Source of the DNA: Streptomyces sp. MH60
GTDB taxonomy: Bacteria; Actinomycetota; Actinomycetes; Streptomycetales; Streptomycetaceae
Direction: 5' to 3'
Assembly (NCBI RefSeq): GCF_002939385.1
Contig: NZ_MULI01000041.1
Location: 1-64,000, forward strand
Length of the DNA stretch: 64,000 nt
In this document: piece by piece, positions 27,216 through 34,103 of the stretch
How positions within the stretch are numbered: position 1 is the first letter of the stretch
Layout of the letters: the number at the start of each line of letters is the position of its first letter
Notes under the pieces: generated by a model
The model's input: only the letters and a program-made list of their open reading frames with translations
Database searches by the model: none
What the model was told of the DNA's origin: nothing
Position numbers and translations under genes: made by a program

Positions 27216-27821
27216 ATGGACGCCGGAACGGACGACGTACTCGACGCGGTGGGTCCACGACTGCGCGCGCTGCGCCGTGAGCGGGGCATCACCCTCGCCC
27301 ACCTCTCGGCGGCGACGGGCGTGTCGGAGAGCACCCTGTCCCGGCTGGAGAGCGGACAGCGCCGCGCCACCCTGGAACTGCTGCTGCCGCTCGCCCGGAT
27401 CTACGACGTCCCCCTGGACGACCTCGTCGGCGCCCCGCGCACGGGCGACCCCCGCATCCATCTGAAGCCGGTCCGGCGCTACGGAATGGTCTTCGTGCCG
27501 TTGTCCCGGCGGCCGGGCGGCACCCAGGCCTTCAAGATGATCATCCCGAGCCGCCCGGCCCCGCTCGAACCGACCCCGCAGACCCACGAGGGCTTCGAGT
27601 GGCTGTACGTGCTCGGCGGCCGGCTGCGGTTGCTGGTCGGGGAGCGCGACCTGACGCTGGCGCCCGGCGAGGCGGCCGAGTTCGACACCTCCCTGCCGCA
27701 CTGGCTGGGCAGCGCCGACGGCGGCGCGGTCGAACTGCTCGTGCTGTTCGGGCTGCAAGGAGTGCGGGCCCATGTGCGCGGCGGCGCTGCCGGTGGTGCC
27801 GGTGGCGGCGGGGGCGACTGA
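27216..27821 (+). CDS. XRE-family regulator with C-terminal cupin domain
   Basis: A 201-residue protein. The N-terminal helix-turn-helix (residues 12-70) contains 'LRALRRERGITLAHLSAATG' and 'VSESTLSRLESGQRRATLEL'; the C-terminal cupin has 'THEGFEWLYVLGGRLRLLVG' and 'LAPGEAAEFDTSLPHWLG'. These regulators sense small ligands with the cupin and usually control the adjacent gene, here the divergent methyltransferase operon. AAGGTGG lies before the ATG. The last 15 residues are a Gly-rich tail. Confidence 0.9.
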   Translation: MDAGTDDVLDAVGPRLRALRRERGITLAHLSAATGVSESTLSRLESGQRRATLELLLPLARIYDVPLDDLVGAPRTGDPRIHLKPVRRYGMVFVPLSRRPGGTQAFKMIIPSRPAPLEPTPQTHEGFEWLYVLGGRLRLLVGERDLTLAPGEAAEFDTSLPHWLGSADGGAVELLVLFGLQGVRAHVRGGAAGGAGGGGGD

Positions 27822-27842
27822 CCGCCGTCCCGTCCCGGCGGT
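27821..27842. terminator. Short hairpin after the XRE-cupin gene
   Basis: ACCGCCG (27821-27827) pairs with CGGCGGT (27836-27842) around 8 nt, between converging genes. Confidence 0.5.
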
Positions 27843-27867
27843 GGCCGCGAGGGGAGCCGGGGCGCCG

Positions 27868-28791
27868 TCAGGCGCGGTCCGTCACCCGGCGGCACGCCTC
27901 CGCGTATCCGCGCACCAGCGTCCGCCGCTCGTCCTCGCGGCGCCAGGCCAGGGCGTAGCGGCTGGGGGCCAGGCCGCGGACCGGGCGGGTGGTGACGCCG
28001 CCCAGGGTGATCAACGGGGCGTTGCCCGTGGCCACGAGGCAGACGCCGAGCCCCGCGACCAGGGCCTCGTACGTCTCCTCCGTGCCGGAGATCTCGGCGC
28101 CGACGCGCGGTGGGCGGGCGGCGGGCCCGTCGAGTGCCCGCCGTTCGTCCAGCGCCAGCCAGAAGTCGCGCAGCACCCCCGCCTCCGGGGGCAGGGCGAG
28201 GAACGGCTCGTCGGCCAGGTCGGCGAAGTCGACTTCCCGCCGGGAGGCGAGGGGGTGGGTGTCGGGGAGGGCGACCAGGCGGGGCTCCTCGGCGACCACC
28301 GTCCAGGCGTAGCGCTCGGCGTCGGGCAGTGGCAGCCACACGTACGCGACGTCGGCCGTGCCGTCGGCCAGGCCCGCCGTCGGGTCCTCCCAACTCGTCT
28401 GCCGCAGCCGCAGCACCGCCTCCGGGTGGGCCGCCGTGAAGCGGGAGCGGATCGCCGGCAGCAGACCGCCGCGGCCGGGGCTGGTGCTCATGCCGACGCG
28501 CAGGGTGCCGCGCCGCGCGGCACGGGTCGCCTCCACCGCCGCCGCGCCCTCGGCCCAGTCGGCCAGCACCCGCCGGGCGTGCGGCAGCAGCGCCGTACCC
28601 GCCTCGGTGAGAGTCACGCCCTGATGCTCGCGGCGGAACAGCTCGGTCCCCAACTGCCGTTCCAGGGCCCGGATCTGCTTGCTCAACGCGGGCTGCGACA
28701 CGTACAGGCGCTCGGCCGCCCGCGTGAAGTGCAGTTCCTCGGCCACCGTCGCGAAGTAGCGCAGCTCCCGCACATGTACGTCCGTCGTCAT
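27868..28791 (-). CDS. LysR-family transcriptional regulator
   Basis: A 307-residue LysR regulator. The winged HTH is 'LRYFATVAEELHFTRAAERL' continuing 'YVSQPALSKQIRALERQLGT'; the substrate-binding domain starts near residue 90 ('GTLRVGMSTSPGRGG'). It is divergent from an SDR gene. A perfect palindrome with T-N11-A spacing (28790-28804) overlaps its own start codon, pointing to autoregulation and control of the SDR. The effector is unknown. Confidence 0.92.
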   Translation of the reverse strand: MTTDVHVRELRYFATVAEELHFTRAAERLYVSQPALSKQIRALERQLGTELFRREHQGVTLTEAGTALLPHARRVLADWAEGAAAVEATRAARRGTLRVGMSTSPGRGGLLPAIRSRFTAAHPEAVLRLRQTSWEDPTAGLADGTADVAYVWLPLPDAERYAWTVVAEEPRLVALPDTHPLASRREVDFADLADEPFLALPPEAGVLRDFWLALDERRALDGPAARPPRVGAEISGTEETYEALVAGLGVCLVATGNAPLITLGGVTTRPVRGLAPSRYALAWRREDERRTLVRGYAEACRRVTDRA

Positions 28792-28804
28792 AACCGTTGG
28801 TTAT
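28790..28804. promoter_or_regulatory. LysR-type operator: ATAACC-N3-GGTTAT
   Basis: Exact inverted repeat with arms 28790-28795 and 28799-28804; the inner T-N11-A fits the LysR box rule. It covers the ATG of the lysR gene. Confidence 0.65.
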
Positions 28805-28898
28805 CACCGTGGGTCTTGGACGGGCAACCCGCCGGTGGACGAGGGTGGTTGGTGTCGGAGCAACGGATGCCCCGGACGAGGGACGCGAGGGAGTCGGA

Positions 28899-29729
28899 AT
28901 GAACAAGGTGTGGCTGATCACCGGGGCGAGCAGCGGTTTCGGGCGGGCGATCGCCGAGGCGGCCCTGGCCGACGGCGACGTCGTGGTCGGCGCGGCACGG
29001 CGTCCCGAGGCGCTCGACGACCTCGTGGCCGCGCACCCGGACCAGATGGAGGCGCTGCGCCTGGACGTCGCCGACACGGCCGCCGCCGGGGACGCCGTAC
29101 GGGACGTGCTGGCACGGCACGGGCGGATCGACGTACTCGTCAACAACGCGGGCCGCACGCACGTCGGCGCCCTCGAGGAGACCGCCGAGGAGGAGCTGCG
29201 CGCGCTGTTCGACGTGCACGTCTTCGGTCCGGCCGCGCTGACGCGGGCGGTGCTGCCGTCCATGCGGGAGCGGCGCTCGGGCGCGATCGTGCAGATGAGC
29301 AGCATGGGCGGGCAGATGTCCTTCGCGGGCTTCTCGGCGTACAGCGGCACGAAGTTCGCGCTGGAGGGCATGTCCGAGGGGCTCGCGGACGAGGTTCGGG
29401 ACTTCGGCATCAAGGTGCTGATCGTCGAGCCGGGCTCCTTCCGCACCGGCCTGTTCGAGGCCGGGAACGCCGGGATCAGCGCGGACAGCGGCGTGTACGC
29501 CAAGGTCGGCGAGACCCGCGGGACGGTCGCCGCGGGCGACGGCAGCCAGCCCGGCGACCCCGCCAAGGCGGCGGCGGTCATCCGGGCCGCCCTCGCGGCC
29601 GAGCACACCCCGCTGCGCCTGCCGCTGGGCGACGACGGCGTCAGCGCGGTCCTCGGTCACCTCGACCAGGTCCGCGAAGACGTCGAGGCGTGGGAGAAGC
29701 ACACCCGGGCCACGTCCTTCGACGACTGA
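28899..29729 (+). CDS. Short-chain dehydrogenase/reductase
   Basis: A 276-residue classical SDR with the NAD(P) motif 'TGASSGFGRAIAEAAL' (TGxxxGxG, residues 8-15), 'NNAGRTHVG', the catalytic Ser in 'IVQMSSMGGQ' and Tyr-x-x-x-Lys in 'AYSGTKFALEGMSEGL'. Substrate unknown. The ATG at 28899 has GGGAG 6 nt upstream; a longer frame reaching to 28797 would overlap the operator and is rejected. It is the divergent partner and probable target of the LysR regulator. Confidence 0.92.
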   Translation: MNKVWLITGASSGFGRAIAEAALADGDVVVGAARRPEALDDLVAAHPDQMEALRLDVADTAAAGDAVRDVLARHGRIDVLVNNAGRTHVGALEETAEEELRALFDVHVFGPAALTRAVLPSMRERRSGAIVQMSSMGGQMSFAGFSAYSGTKFALEGMSEGLADEVRDFGIKVLIVEPGSFRTGLFEAGNAGISADSGVYAKVGETRGTVAAGDGSQPGDPAKAAAVIRAALAAEHTPLRLPLGDDGVSAVLGHLDQVREDVEAWEKHTRATSFDD

Positions 29730-29740
29730 GCCCAGGCACG

Positions 29741-29785
29741 GGGGAATTCCCCTGCGCGGAGGATTTCCCGCGCGGGGGATTTTCC
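29741..29785. repeat. Three quasi-palindromic GGRGGAWTTYCC repeats after the SDR gene
   Basis: GGGGAATTCCCC (29741-29752, perfect palindrome), GGAGGATTTCCC (29758-29769) and GGGGGATTTTCC (29774-29785) are spaced 16-17 bp apart in the 0.5-kb stretch between the SDR gene and the septum-like gene. Role unknown; possibly a protein-binding array or terminator debris. Confidence 0.6.
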
Positions 29786-29826
29786 GGTGTTGTTCGGGCC
29801 ATGCCGACAGGGACAGGGGCGGCACC

Positions 29827-30123
29827 TTGGTCCCACCCCCGGACCTCGACCGCGTGTACACCGCGAGACGGCCCTCGGGGACACGTGGCCGGTCGAGGTG
29901 GCCCTGGGAGTGCGCGCCGGTGGTGATGATGACGGCGTGGGCGCCGTTCGGTGCGCCCCGCGCCCGGTATCCGGCGCGAGGGGGCGGACGGGTCGTCCTG
30001 GAAGTGCTGTGGTTCGGCGCCGGTGCCGCCGCCCTGGCGGCCTCCGGCAGACCGGTCCTGGCGGCCGTCTTCGCCGGTGTTTGCCTCGCCGACGCGGTGC
30101 TCGGACGGCGGTGGAGGCAGTGA
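29827..30123 (+). pseudogene. Remnant of a DUF2568 (YrdB-like) membrane protein gene
   Basis: The last 60 codons ('MMTAWAPFGAPRARYPARGG', 'RVVLEVLWFGAGAAALAASG', 'RPVLAAVFAGVCLADAVLG') look like the C-terminal half of a DUF2568 four-helix membrane protein: two helices and the 'W..F.AP.A' turn. Upstream, where two further helices would be expected, the frame encodes only a polar Arg/Pro sequence. I infer the 5' half is lost. A short functional form starting at the ATG at 29923 cannot be excluded. Confidence 0.45.
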
Positions 30124-30231
30124 GGCCCGGCGTGCGTGCGCGACCCGCGCCCCCGCCCCGCGCGGACCGTGCTTACGATGCGCGAGGCCGCACCCGTCGC
30201 CGCACCCCTCTCGAACAGGAGCACGGTACCC

Positions 30232-31365
30232 GTGTCCATGCCGCCCCCGCCGGGCCCCCAAGGGCCGTACCCCCAGGGGCCGTACGCTCCGCAGTGGGGC
30301 CATCCCCTCACCCCGTACCCCCGGCAGGCTCCCGTCAGCGGGCTCGCCATCGCCGCGTTCGTACTCGGGGTCCTGTGCTTCGTGCCGGCGGTCGGGCTCG
30401 TCCTGGGGCTGGTCGCGCTGGCCCGGATCCGGAAGAGGGGCGAGCGCGGCAAGGGGTTCGCGGTGGCCGGGTGCGTGCTGTCCTCGGTGGGGCTGGCCCT
30501 GTGGGTGCTGACGCTCTCCACGGGCGCCGCCGGCGACTTCTGGGACGGCTTCCGGGACGCCGCGCGCGGCGATGACACCGCCTACTCCCTCGAGAAGGGC
30601 CAGTGCTTCACCACCCCGGGCGGCTCCCTCCAGGGGGTGACGTACGACGTCGACGAGGTGCCCTGCACGCAGGAGCACGACGGCGAGGTGTTCGCCGCGT
30701 TCGACCTGCCGGACGGTTCCTACCCGGGCGACGCGGAGATCACACGCGCCGCCGACGACCGGTGCTACGCCCTCCAGGACGGCTACGCGATGGACCGGTG
30801 GGCGCTGCCGGCCGACGTCGACGTGTACTACCTGACCCCGACCTCCGGGAGCTGGCGGACCGGTGACCGCGAGATCACCTGCCTGTTCGGGAACACGGAC
30901 GAGCGGGACACGCTGACCGGCTCGCTGCGCAACGACGGCGCGCGGCTCGACCCGGACCAGCACACCTACCTGCTCGCGGAGGGCTACCTGAACCGGGCCA
31001 TGGACGAGGTGCCCGAGGCGGAGGCCGTCGAGGACGACTTCGCGGGCTACCGGGTCTGGGCCGGGCAGGTCTCGGAGGCGCTCAGGGGCGAGATCGCGAT
31101 GCTGGACGGCCACGACTGGCCCGCCGGCGCCGAGCGCCCGGTCGCCGGGTTGACCGAGGACCTGCGGGCGGCACAGCGGGAGTGGGGCCGGGCGGCGAAG
31201 GCCGCCGACCTCGACGCGTACTACGAGCACTACGGCAAGGGCTACGACCTCGTCGTGGCCGACAGCACGGTCACCGCCCGCAAGGCCCTCGGCCTGGCCA
31301 CCACACCGCCGGACTACGAGGGCGGTGGCGAGAGCGGGGGAGACGACCCCGGCGTGGAGGTGTGA
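30232..31365 (+). CDS. DUF4190 / septum formation family membrane protein
   Basis: A 377-residue protein. A Pro/Gly/Tyr-rich cytoplasmic start (about 35 residues) is followed by two membrane helices forming a DUF4190 domain ('AIAAFVLGVLCFVPAVGLVL', 'GFAVAGCVLSSVGLALWVLT'), then an exported domain like the septum formation family, with paired cysteines ('EKGQCFTTPGG', 'VPCTQEHDGEV', 'DDRCYALQDGY', 'REITCLFGN'). These proteins are of uncertain role in the actinobacterial envelope. The GTG at 30232 has AGGAG 10 nt upstream; a -10-like TACGAT is at 30174-30179. Confidence 0.82.
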   Translation: MSMPPPPGPQGPYPQGPYAPQWGHPLTPYPRQAPVSGLAIAAFVLGVLCFVPAVGLVLGLVALARIRKRGERGKGFAVAGCVLSSVGLALWVLTLSTGAAGDFWDGFRDAARGDDTAYSLEKGQCFTTPGGSLQGVTYDVDEVPCTQEHDGEVFAAFDLPDGSYPGDAEITRAADDRCYALQDGYAMDRWALPADVDVYYLTPTSGSWRTGDREITCLFGNTDERDTLTGSLRNDGARLDPDQHTYLLAEGYLNRAMDEVPEAEAVEDDFAGYRVWAGQVSEALRGEIAMLDGHDWPAGAERPVAGLTEDLRAAQREWGRAAKAADLDAYYEHYGKGYDLVVADSTVTARKALGLATTPPDYEGGGESGGDDPGVEV

Positions 31366-31420
31366 GAGCGGCCCCAGTGGGGAGAAAGTGCCTGCGTAAA
31401 GCCCTCGGGCCACACAAGTC

Positions 31421-31435
31421 ATCACATCGAGTGAT
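31421..31435. promoter_or_regulatory. Inverted repeat ATCAC-N5-GTGAT upstream of the gntR gene
   Basis: Arms 31421-31425 and 31431-31435 are exact. It lies about 80 bp upstream of the GntR start and may be an operator for this or another regulator. Confidence 0.35.
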
Positions 31436-31479
31436 TCTTTGGCCTTTGCTTGCCTGGGCCAACCTACGGTTGCCACGCT

Positions 31480-31496
31480 GTTGCTGTCTGTACAAC
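31480..31496. promoter_or_regulatory. Possible autoregulatory site of the GntR regulator
   Basis: GTTG (31480-31483) and CAAC (31493-31496) flank CTGTCTGTA, ending 16 nt before the GTG. GntR/HutC regulators often bind such short repeats near their own start. Confidence 0.3.
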
Positions 31497-31512
31497 CTGA
31501 TGGGAGCGGCCA

Positions 31513-32265
31513 GTGACATTCGGTGAGCAGCCGGCGTATCTGCGTGTCGCGGGTGATCTCCGCAAGAAGATCGCCGACGGCCTGCTGCCGCCCCATACCC
31601 GCCTCCCGTCCCAGGCGCGGATCCGCGAGGAGTACGGCGTCTCGGACACCGTCGCGCTGGAGGCCCGCAAGGTGCTGATGGCCGAGGGGCTCGTCGAGGG
31701 CCGCTCCGGTTCCGGCACCTATGTGCGCGAGCGGCCCGTCCCGCGACGCGTCGCCCGCTCCGGGTACCGGCCGGCCGGCGGCGCCACGCCCTTCCGCCAG
31801 GAGCAGGCCGACGCCCACGCGCACGGCACCTGGGAGTCGCGCAGCGAACAGGCCGAGGCGAGCGGTGCCGTCGCCGAGCGGCTGGGGATCAAGCCCGGTG
31901 ACCGGGTGATGTGCACGCGGTACGTCTTCCGGGAGGCCGGTGAGGCCGTCATGCTCTCCACCTCCTGGGAGCCGCTGGACCTGACCGGCCGCACCCCCGT
32001 GATGCTGCCCGAGGAGGGGCCGCTCGGCGGCATGGGCGTCGTCGAGCGGATGGCCGCCATCGACGTCGTCGTCGACAACGTCACCGAGGAGGTCGGCGCC
32101 CGCCCCGGCCTCGCCGAGGAACTGCTCGCCCTGGGAGGGGTGCCGGGGCATGTGGTGCTGGTCGTCCAGCGCACGTTCTACGCCTCCGGGCGCGCGGTGG
32201 AGACGGCCGACGTGGTCGTCCCGGCCGATCGTTACCGGGTGGCGTACCACCTGCCGGTCAGGTAG
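31513..32265 (+). CDS. GntR-family (HutC/UTRA) transcriptional regulator
   Basis: A 250-residue regulator. The winged HTH (residues 6-75) shows 'AYLRVAGDLRKKIADGLLPP', 'TRLPSQARIREEYGVSDTVA' and 'GLVEGRSGSGTYV'; the C-terminal UTRA-type sensor contains 'VMCTRYVFREAGEAVMLSTS' and 'VLVVQRTFYASGRAVETADV'. The ligand is unknown. GGGAG lies 6 nt before the GTG. Two inverted repeats upstream are candidate operators. No neighbouring gene is an obvious target. Confidence 0.9.
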   Translation: MTFGEQPAYLRVAGDLRKKIADGLLPPHTRLPSQARIREEYGVSDTVALEARKVLMAEGLVEGRSGSGTYVRERPVPRRVARSGYRPAGGATPFRQEQADAHAHGTWESRSEQAEASGAVAERLGIKPGDRVMCTRYVFREAGEAVMLSTSWEPLDLTGRTPVMLPEEGPLGGMGVVERMAAIDVVVDNVTEEVGARPGLAEELLALGGVPGHVVLVVQRTFYASGRAVETADVVVPADRYRVAYHLPVR

Positions 32266-32613
32266 CCCGTCAAGCAAGGCCCCGGCCCGGGGAGTTCACG
32301 CGCCCTGACGCACCCTTTCGCGGCGTGAGGCGGTGCGACGCGGTGTGAGATGGCGCACGCCTGTCGTGCGCCTCCCGCGCTCCGCCGCCCCGCCCGCACA
32401 CCCGTCCGATGCCGCGGCGCCCTGCGCGCCTGCGCCGCAATCCGGTCGTTCCCCCAGGTCGCCTCGCCCCGCCACGGCATGCCCGTGACCGGAGGCATCG
32501 GTGTGCGGAGACGGCGCGTTCCGCATCGTGCGCCCCCTGCGTTCTGGCTGGTTGCGTACCTCTTTGTGCAAAGCCGTATTCGCTCCGTGAAGGTTGGGCG
32601 TAGGCTCGGGCAT
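32266..32613. other. Intergenic stretch without a gene
   Basis: About 350 bp between gntR and the next start. I see no coding frame on either strand with normal codon use. It contains an imperfect palindrome CTTTG-TG-CAAAG (32562-32573) ahead of the -10 TAGGCT at 32601, a possible operator. Confidence 0.5.
32601..32606 (+). promoter_or_regulatory. -10 TAGGCT ahead of a short upstream ORF
   Basis: TAGGCT matches the consensus and is followed by 7 nt and an ATG at 32614. TTCGCT (32579-32584) with 16-nt spacing is a weak -35. Confidence 0.45.
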
Positions 32614-32694
32614 ATGCGGATTGCGGTTTCCTTGGCGGGCGGGGCGCGGCGGGTGCCGTGGGCGGCGGGAACGGGAGGTGGAGGGGCGCGATGA
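32614..32694 (+). CDS. Possible 26-residue leader ORF coupled to the SPOR-like gene
   Basis: An ATG 7 nt after TAGGCT opens a 26-codon frame (starts MRIAVSLAGGARRVPW, Gly-rich end) whose TGA overlaps the ATG of the next gene (ATGA at 32691). If real it would be translated from a leaderless message and pass ribosomes to the next frame. The next gene also has its own AGGGG RBS inside this ORF. No family recognised. Confidence 0.35.
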   Translation: MRIAVSLAGGARRVPWAAGTGGGGAR

Positions 32695-32882
32695 ACGACA
32701 GCACGGTCACTCTTCCCTGGCTGGTCTTCCGGCAGGACGACAACGGCAATCGCTACCGCGTGGGCAGATACGCGACCCGGGCGGAGGCCCAGCAGATCGC
32801 GGACACCCTCGACGGCCGCGGACACAAGCAGCTCTACTGGGTCGAGAAGCTCGGCACCTCAGGACCGGGCGCGGCGGACTGA
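32691..32882 (+). CDS. Small SPOR-like protein
   Basis: A 63-residue conserved Streptomyces protein: 'LPWLVFRQDDNGNRYRVGRY' followed by 'ATRAEAQQIADTLDGRGHKQ', the strand-helix-strand pattern of a minimal SPOR fold. Without a signal peptide it is cytoplasmic, unlike classical septal SPOR proteins. Function unknown. GGAGG/AGGGG lies a few nt before the ATG. A Nudix gene follows after 17 bp. Confidence 0.78.
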   Translation: MNDSTVTLPWLVFRQDDNGNRYRVGRYATRAEAQQIADTLDGRGHKQLYWVEKLGTSGPGAAD

Positions 32883-32886
32883 GCCG

Positions 32887-32892
32887 TAGGCT
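32887..32892 (+). promoter_or_regulatory. -10 TAGGCT, likely leaderless start for the Nudix gene
   Basis: TAGGCT then 7 nt then the ATG at 32900, overlapping the end of the previous gene's stop region; no RBS is present. Confidence 0.45.
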
Positions 32893-32899
32893 CCGGCGC

Positions 32900-33334
32900 A
32901 TGACGGAACGGATCGTGGTGGGCGCCGCCCTGGTCGACGGCGGGCGCCTGCTCGCCGCGCGCCGCAGCGCACCCGCCGAACTGGCCGGACGGTGGGAGCT
33001 GCCCGGCGGCAAGGTCGAGGCGGGCGAGACGCCCGAGGCGGCGCTCGTGCGCGAACTGCGCGAGGAACTCGGGGTGGCGGCCGAGCCCGGTGAGCGCGTC
33101 CCGGGCCAGTGGCCCCTGAGGGCGCCCTTCGTCCTCCAGGTGTGGACCGCCCGCCTGCGCCCCGGCTCCGCCGCCCCCCAGCCCCTTGAGGACCACGACG
33201 AACTGCGCTGGCTGACCCCCGCCCGGGTCTGGGACGTGCCCTGGCTCGACCAGGACGTACCGGCCGTCGAGCAGGTGCTCGCCCACTTGGGACTCCAGGC
33301 GGGGACCCCGGCGAACGGTACTGAGCCCGGATAA
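32900..33334 (+). CDS. Nudix hydrolase (MutT-like)
   Basis: A 144-residue Nudix protein with the box 'GKVEAGETPEAALVRELREE' followed by LGV (GX5EX7REUXEEXGU complete), preceded by 'LLAARRSAPAELAGRWELPG'. The size and the 'LAGRWELPGGKVE' lead-in match MutT-type 8-oxo-dGTP pyrophosphatases that clean oxidised nucleotides, though other nucleotide substrates are possible. Confidence 0.9.
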   Translation: MTERIVVGAALVDGGRLLAARRSAPAELAGRWELPGGKVEAGETPEAALVRELREELGVAAEPGERVPGQWPLRAPFVLQVWTARLRPGSAAPQPLEDHDELRWLTPARVWDVPWLDQDVPAVEQVLAHLGLQAGTPANGTEPG

Positions 33335-33339
33335 AGGGT

Positions 33340-33360
33340 ATGTGCCCATTAACCCCATGA
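33340..33360 (+). other. Six-codon upstream ORF with a TTA codon
   Basis: ATG TGC CCA TTA ACC CCA TGA lies directly after AAAGGG, and its TGA overlaps the ATG at 33357 of the ATPase gene. The TTA could make downstream translation depend on the bldA tRNA. It overlaps the GTG at 33342 preferred as the gene start, so it matters only if 33357 is the true start. Confidence 0.25.
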
Positions 33361-33803
33361 AAACGGGCAGCGATGGGTCGTCGGCCGGGGAAGTGATCGG
33401 CGTGAGGGACGGCGAGGGTGTCTGTGCCGAGTGGGTCTTTCCCGCGGCGCCGGACGCCGTGCGGACCGCCCGCTCCCTGGTCCGCCGCACCCTGGACGAA
33501 TGGCGGCTCGACAGCGTCGGGGACATCGCCGCCCTGCTCGTCAGCGAGCTGGTCACCAACGCCCTGCGGCACGCCACCGGCCCCATCGGCGTCCGGGTGG
33601 TGCGCGACCCGGCCGGGGCGGCCGGCGTCCTGCTGGTGGAGGTCTCCGACCCGCTGCCGGACCCGCCGCGCGAGCGCGCCGCCCGTCCCGACGACGAGGA
33701 CGGCCGGGGTCTGCAACTGGTGGCGTCCGCCGCACAGCGCTGGGGCACCCGCCCCGGCGAGGCGGGCAAGACCGTGTGGTTCGAACTCGCCCTGCCGCGT
33801 TAG
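33342..33803 (+). CDS. Anti-sigma-factor-type ATP-binding protein (RsbW-like HATPase)
   Basis: A 153-residue protein, essentially a single HATPase_c domain: N-box 'LLVSELVTNALRHATGP', 'LLVEVSDPLPDPP', 'DEDGRGLQLVASAAQRWGTR' and 'GKTVWFELALP'. Streptomyces encode dozens of these; they act as anti-sigma or phosphorelay kinases in the cytosol. The next gene on the strand is a SpoIIE phosphatase that carries a similar domain, so the pair may share a partner-switching circuit. Start at GTG 33342 or ATG 33357; neither has an ideal RBS. Confidence 0.85.
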   Translation: MPINPMKTGSDGSSAGEVIGVRDGEGVCAEWVFPAAPDAVRTARSLVRRTLDEWRLDSVGDIAALLVSELVTNALRHATGPIGVRVVRDPAGAAGVLLVEVSDPLPDPPRERAARPDDEDGRGLQLVASAAQRWGTRPGEAGKTVWFELALPR

Positions 33804-34103
33804 CGCGACGGCCTCGTGACGCACCGTCGCCGTCACGCCGGTCCGCCGTCCGAAATGTCCCCACATCACCCCTGCTTCCGGCCGTCAACCGGTTCAGGCC
33901 AGTGGCAGTTGTGGAACTGCGTGATTCGATGCCGTGTCCGCTGGTTAGAAGACTGGAAGTGTTGTCACGGTCCGGACCGAAAACCATCGGGACCGTGCTG
34001 TGATCGTGAACACCGTGTCGTGCGGCGCCGTAGTGCTGGATACTGCGGGCAGCCGCCTCCGGTGACCGGTGCCGGACGCGGTGAGCTGGAGGGGACGGTT
34101 CGC
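33804..34103. other. Intergenic stretch upstream of the SpoIIE phosphatase gene
   Basis: 300 bp without a gene. It has lower GC than its flanks and several short AT-rich spots (for example around 33905-33990 and GGATACT near 34040), so it is probably a promoter region. No confident -35/-10 pair or RNA structure was identified. Confidence 0.4.
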
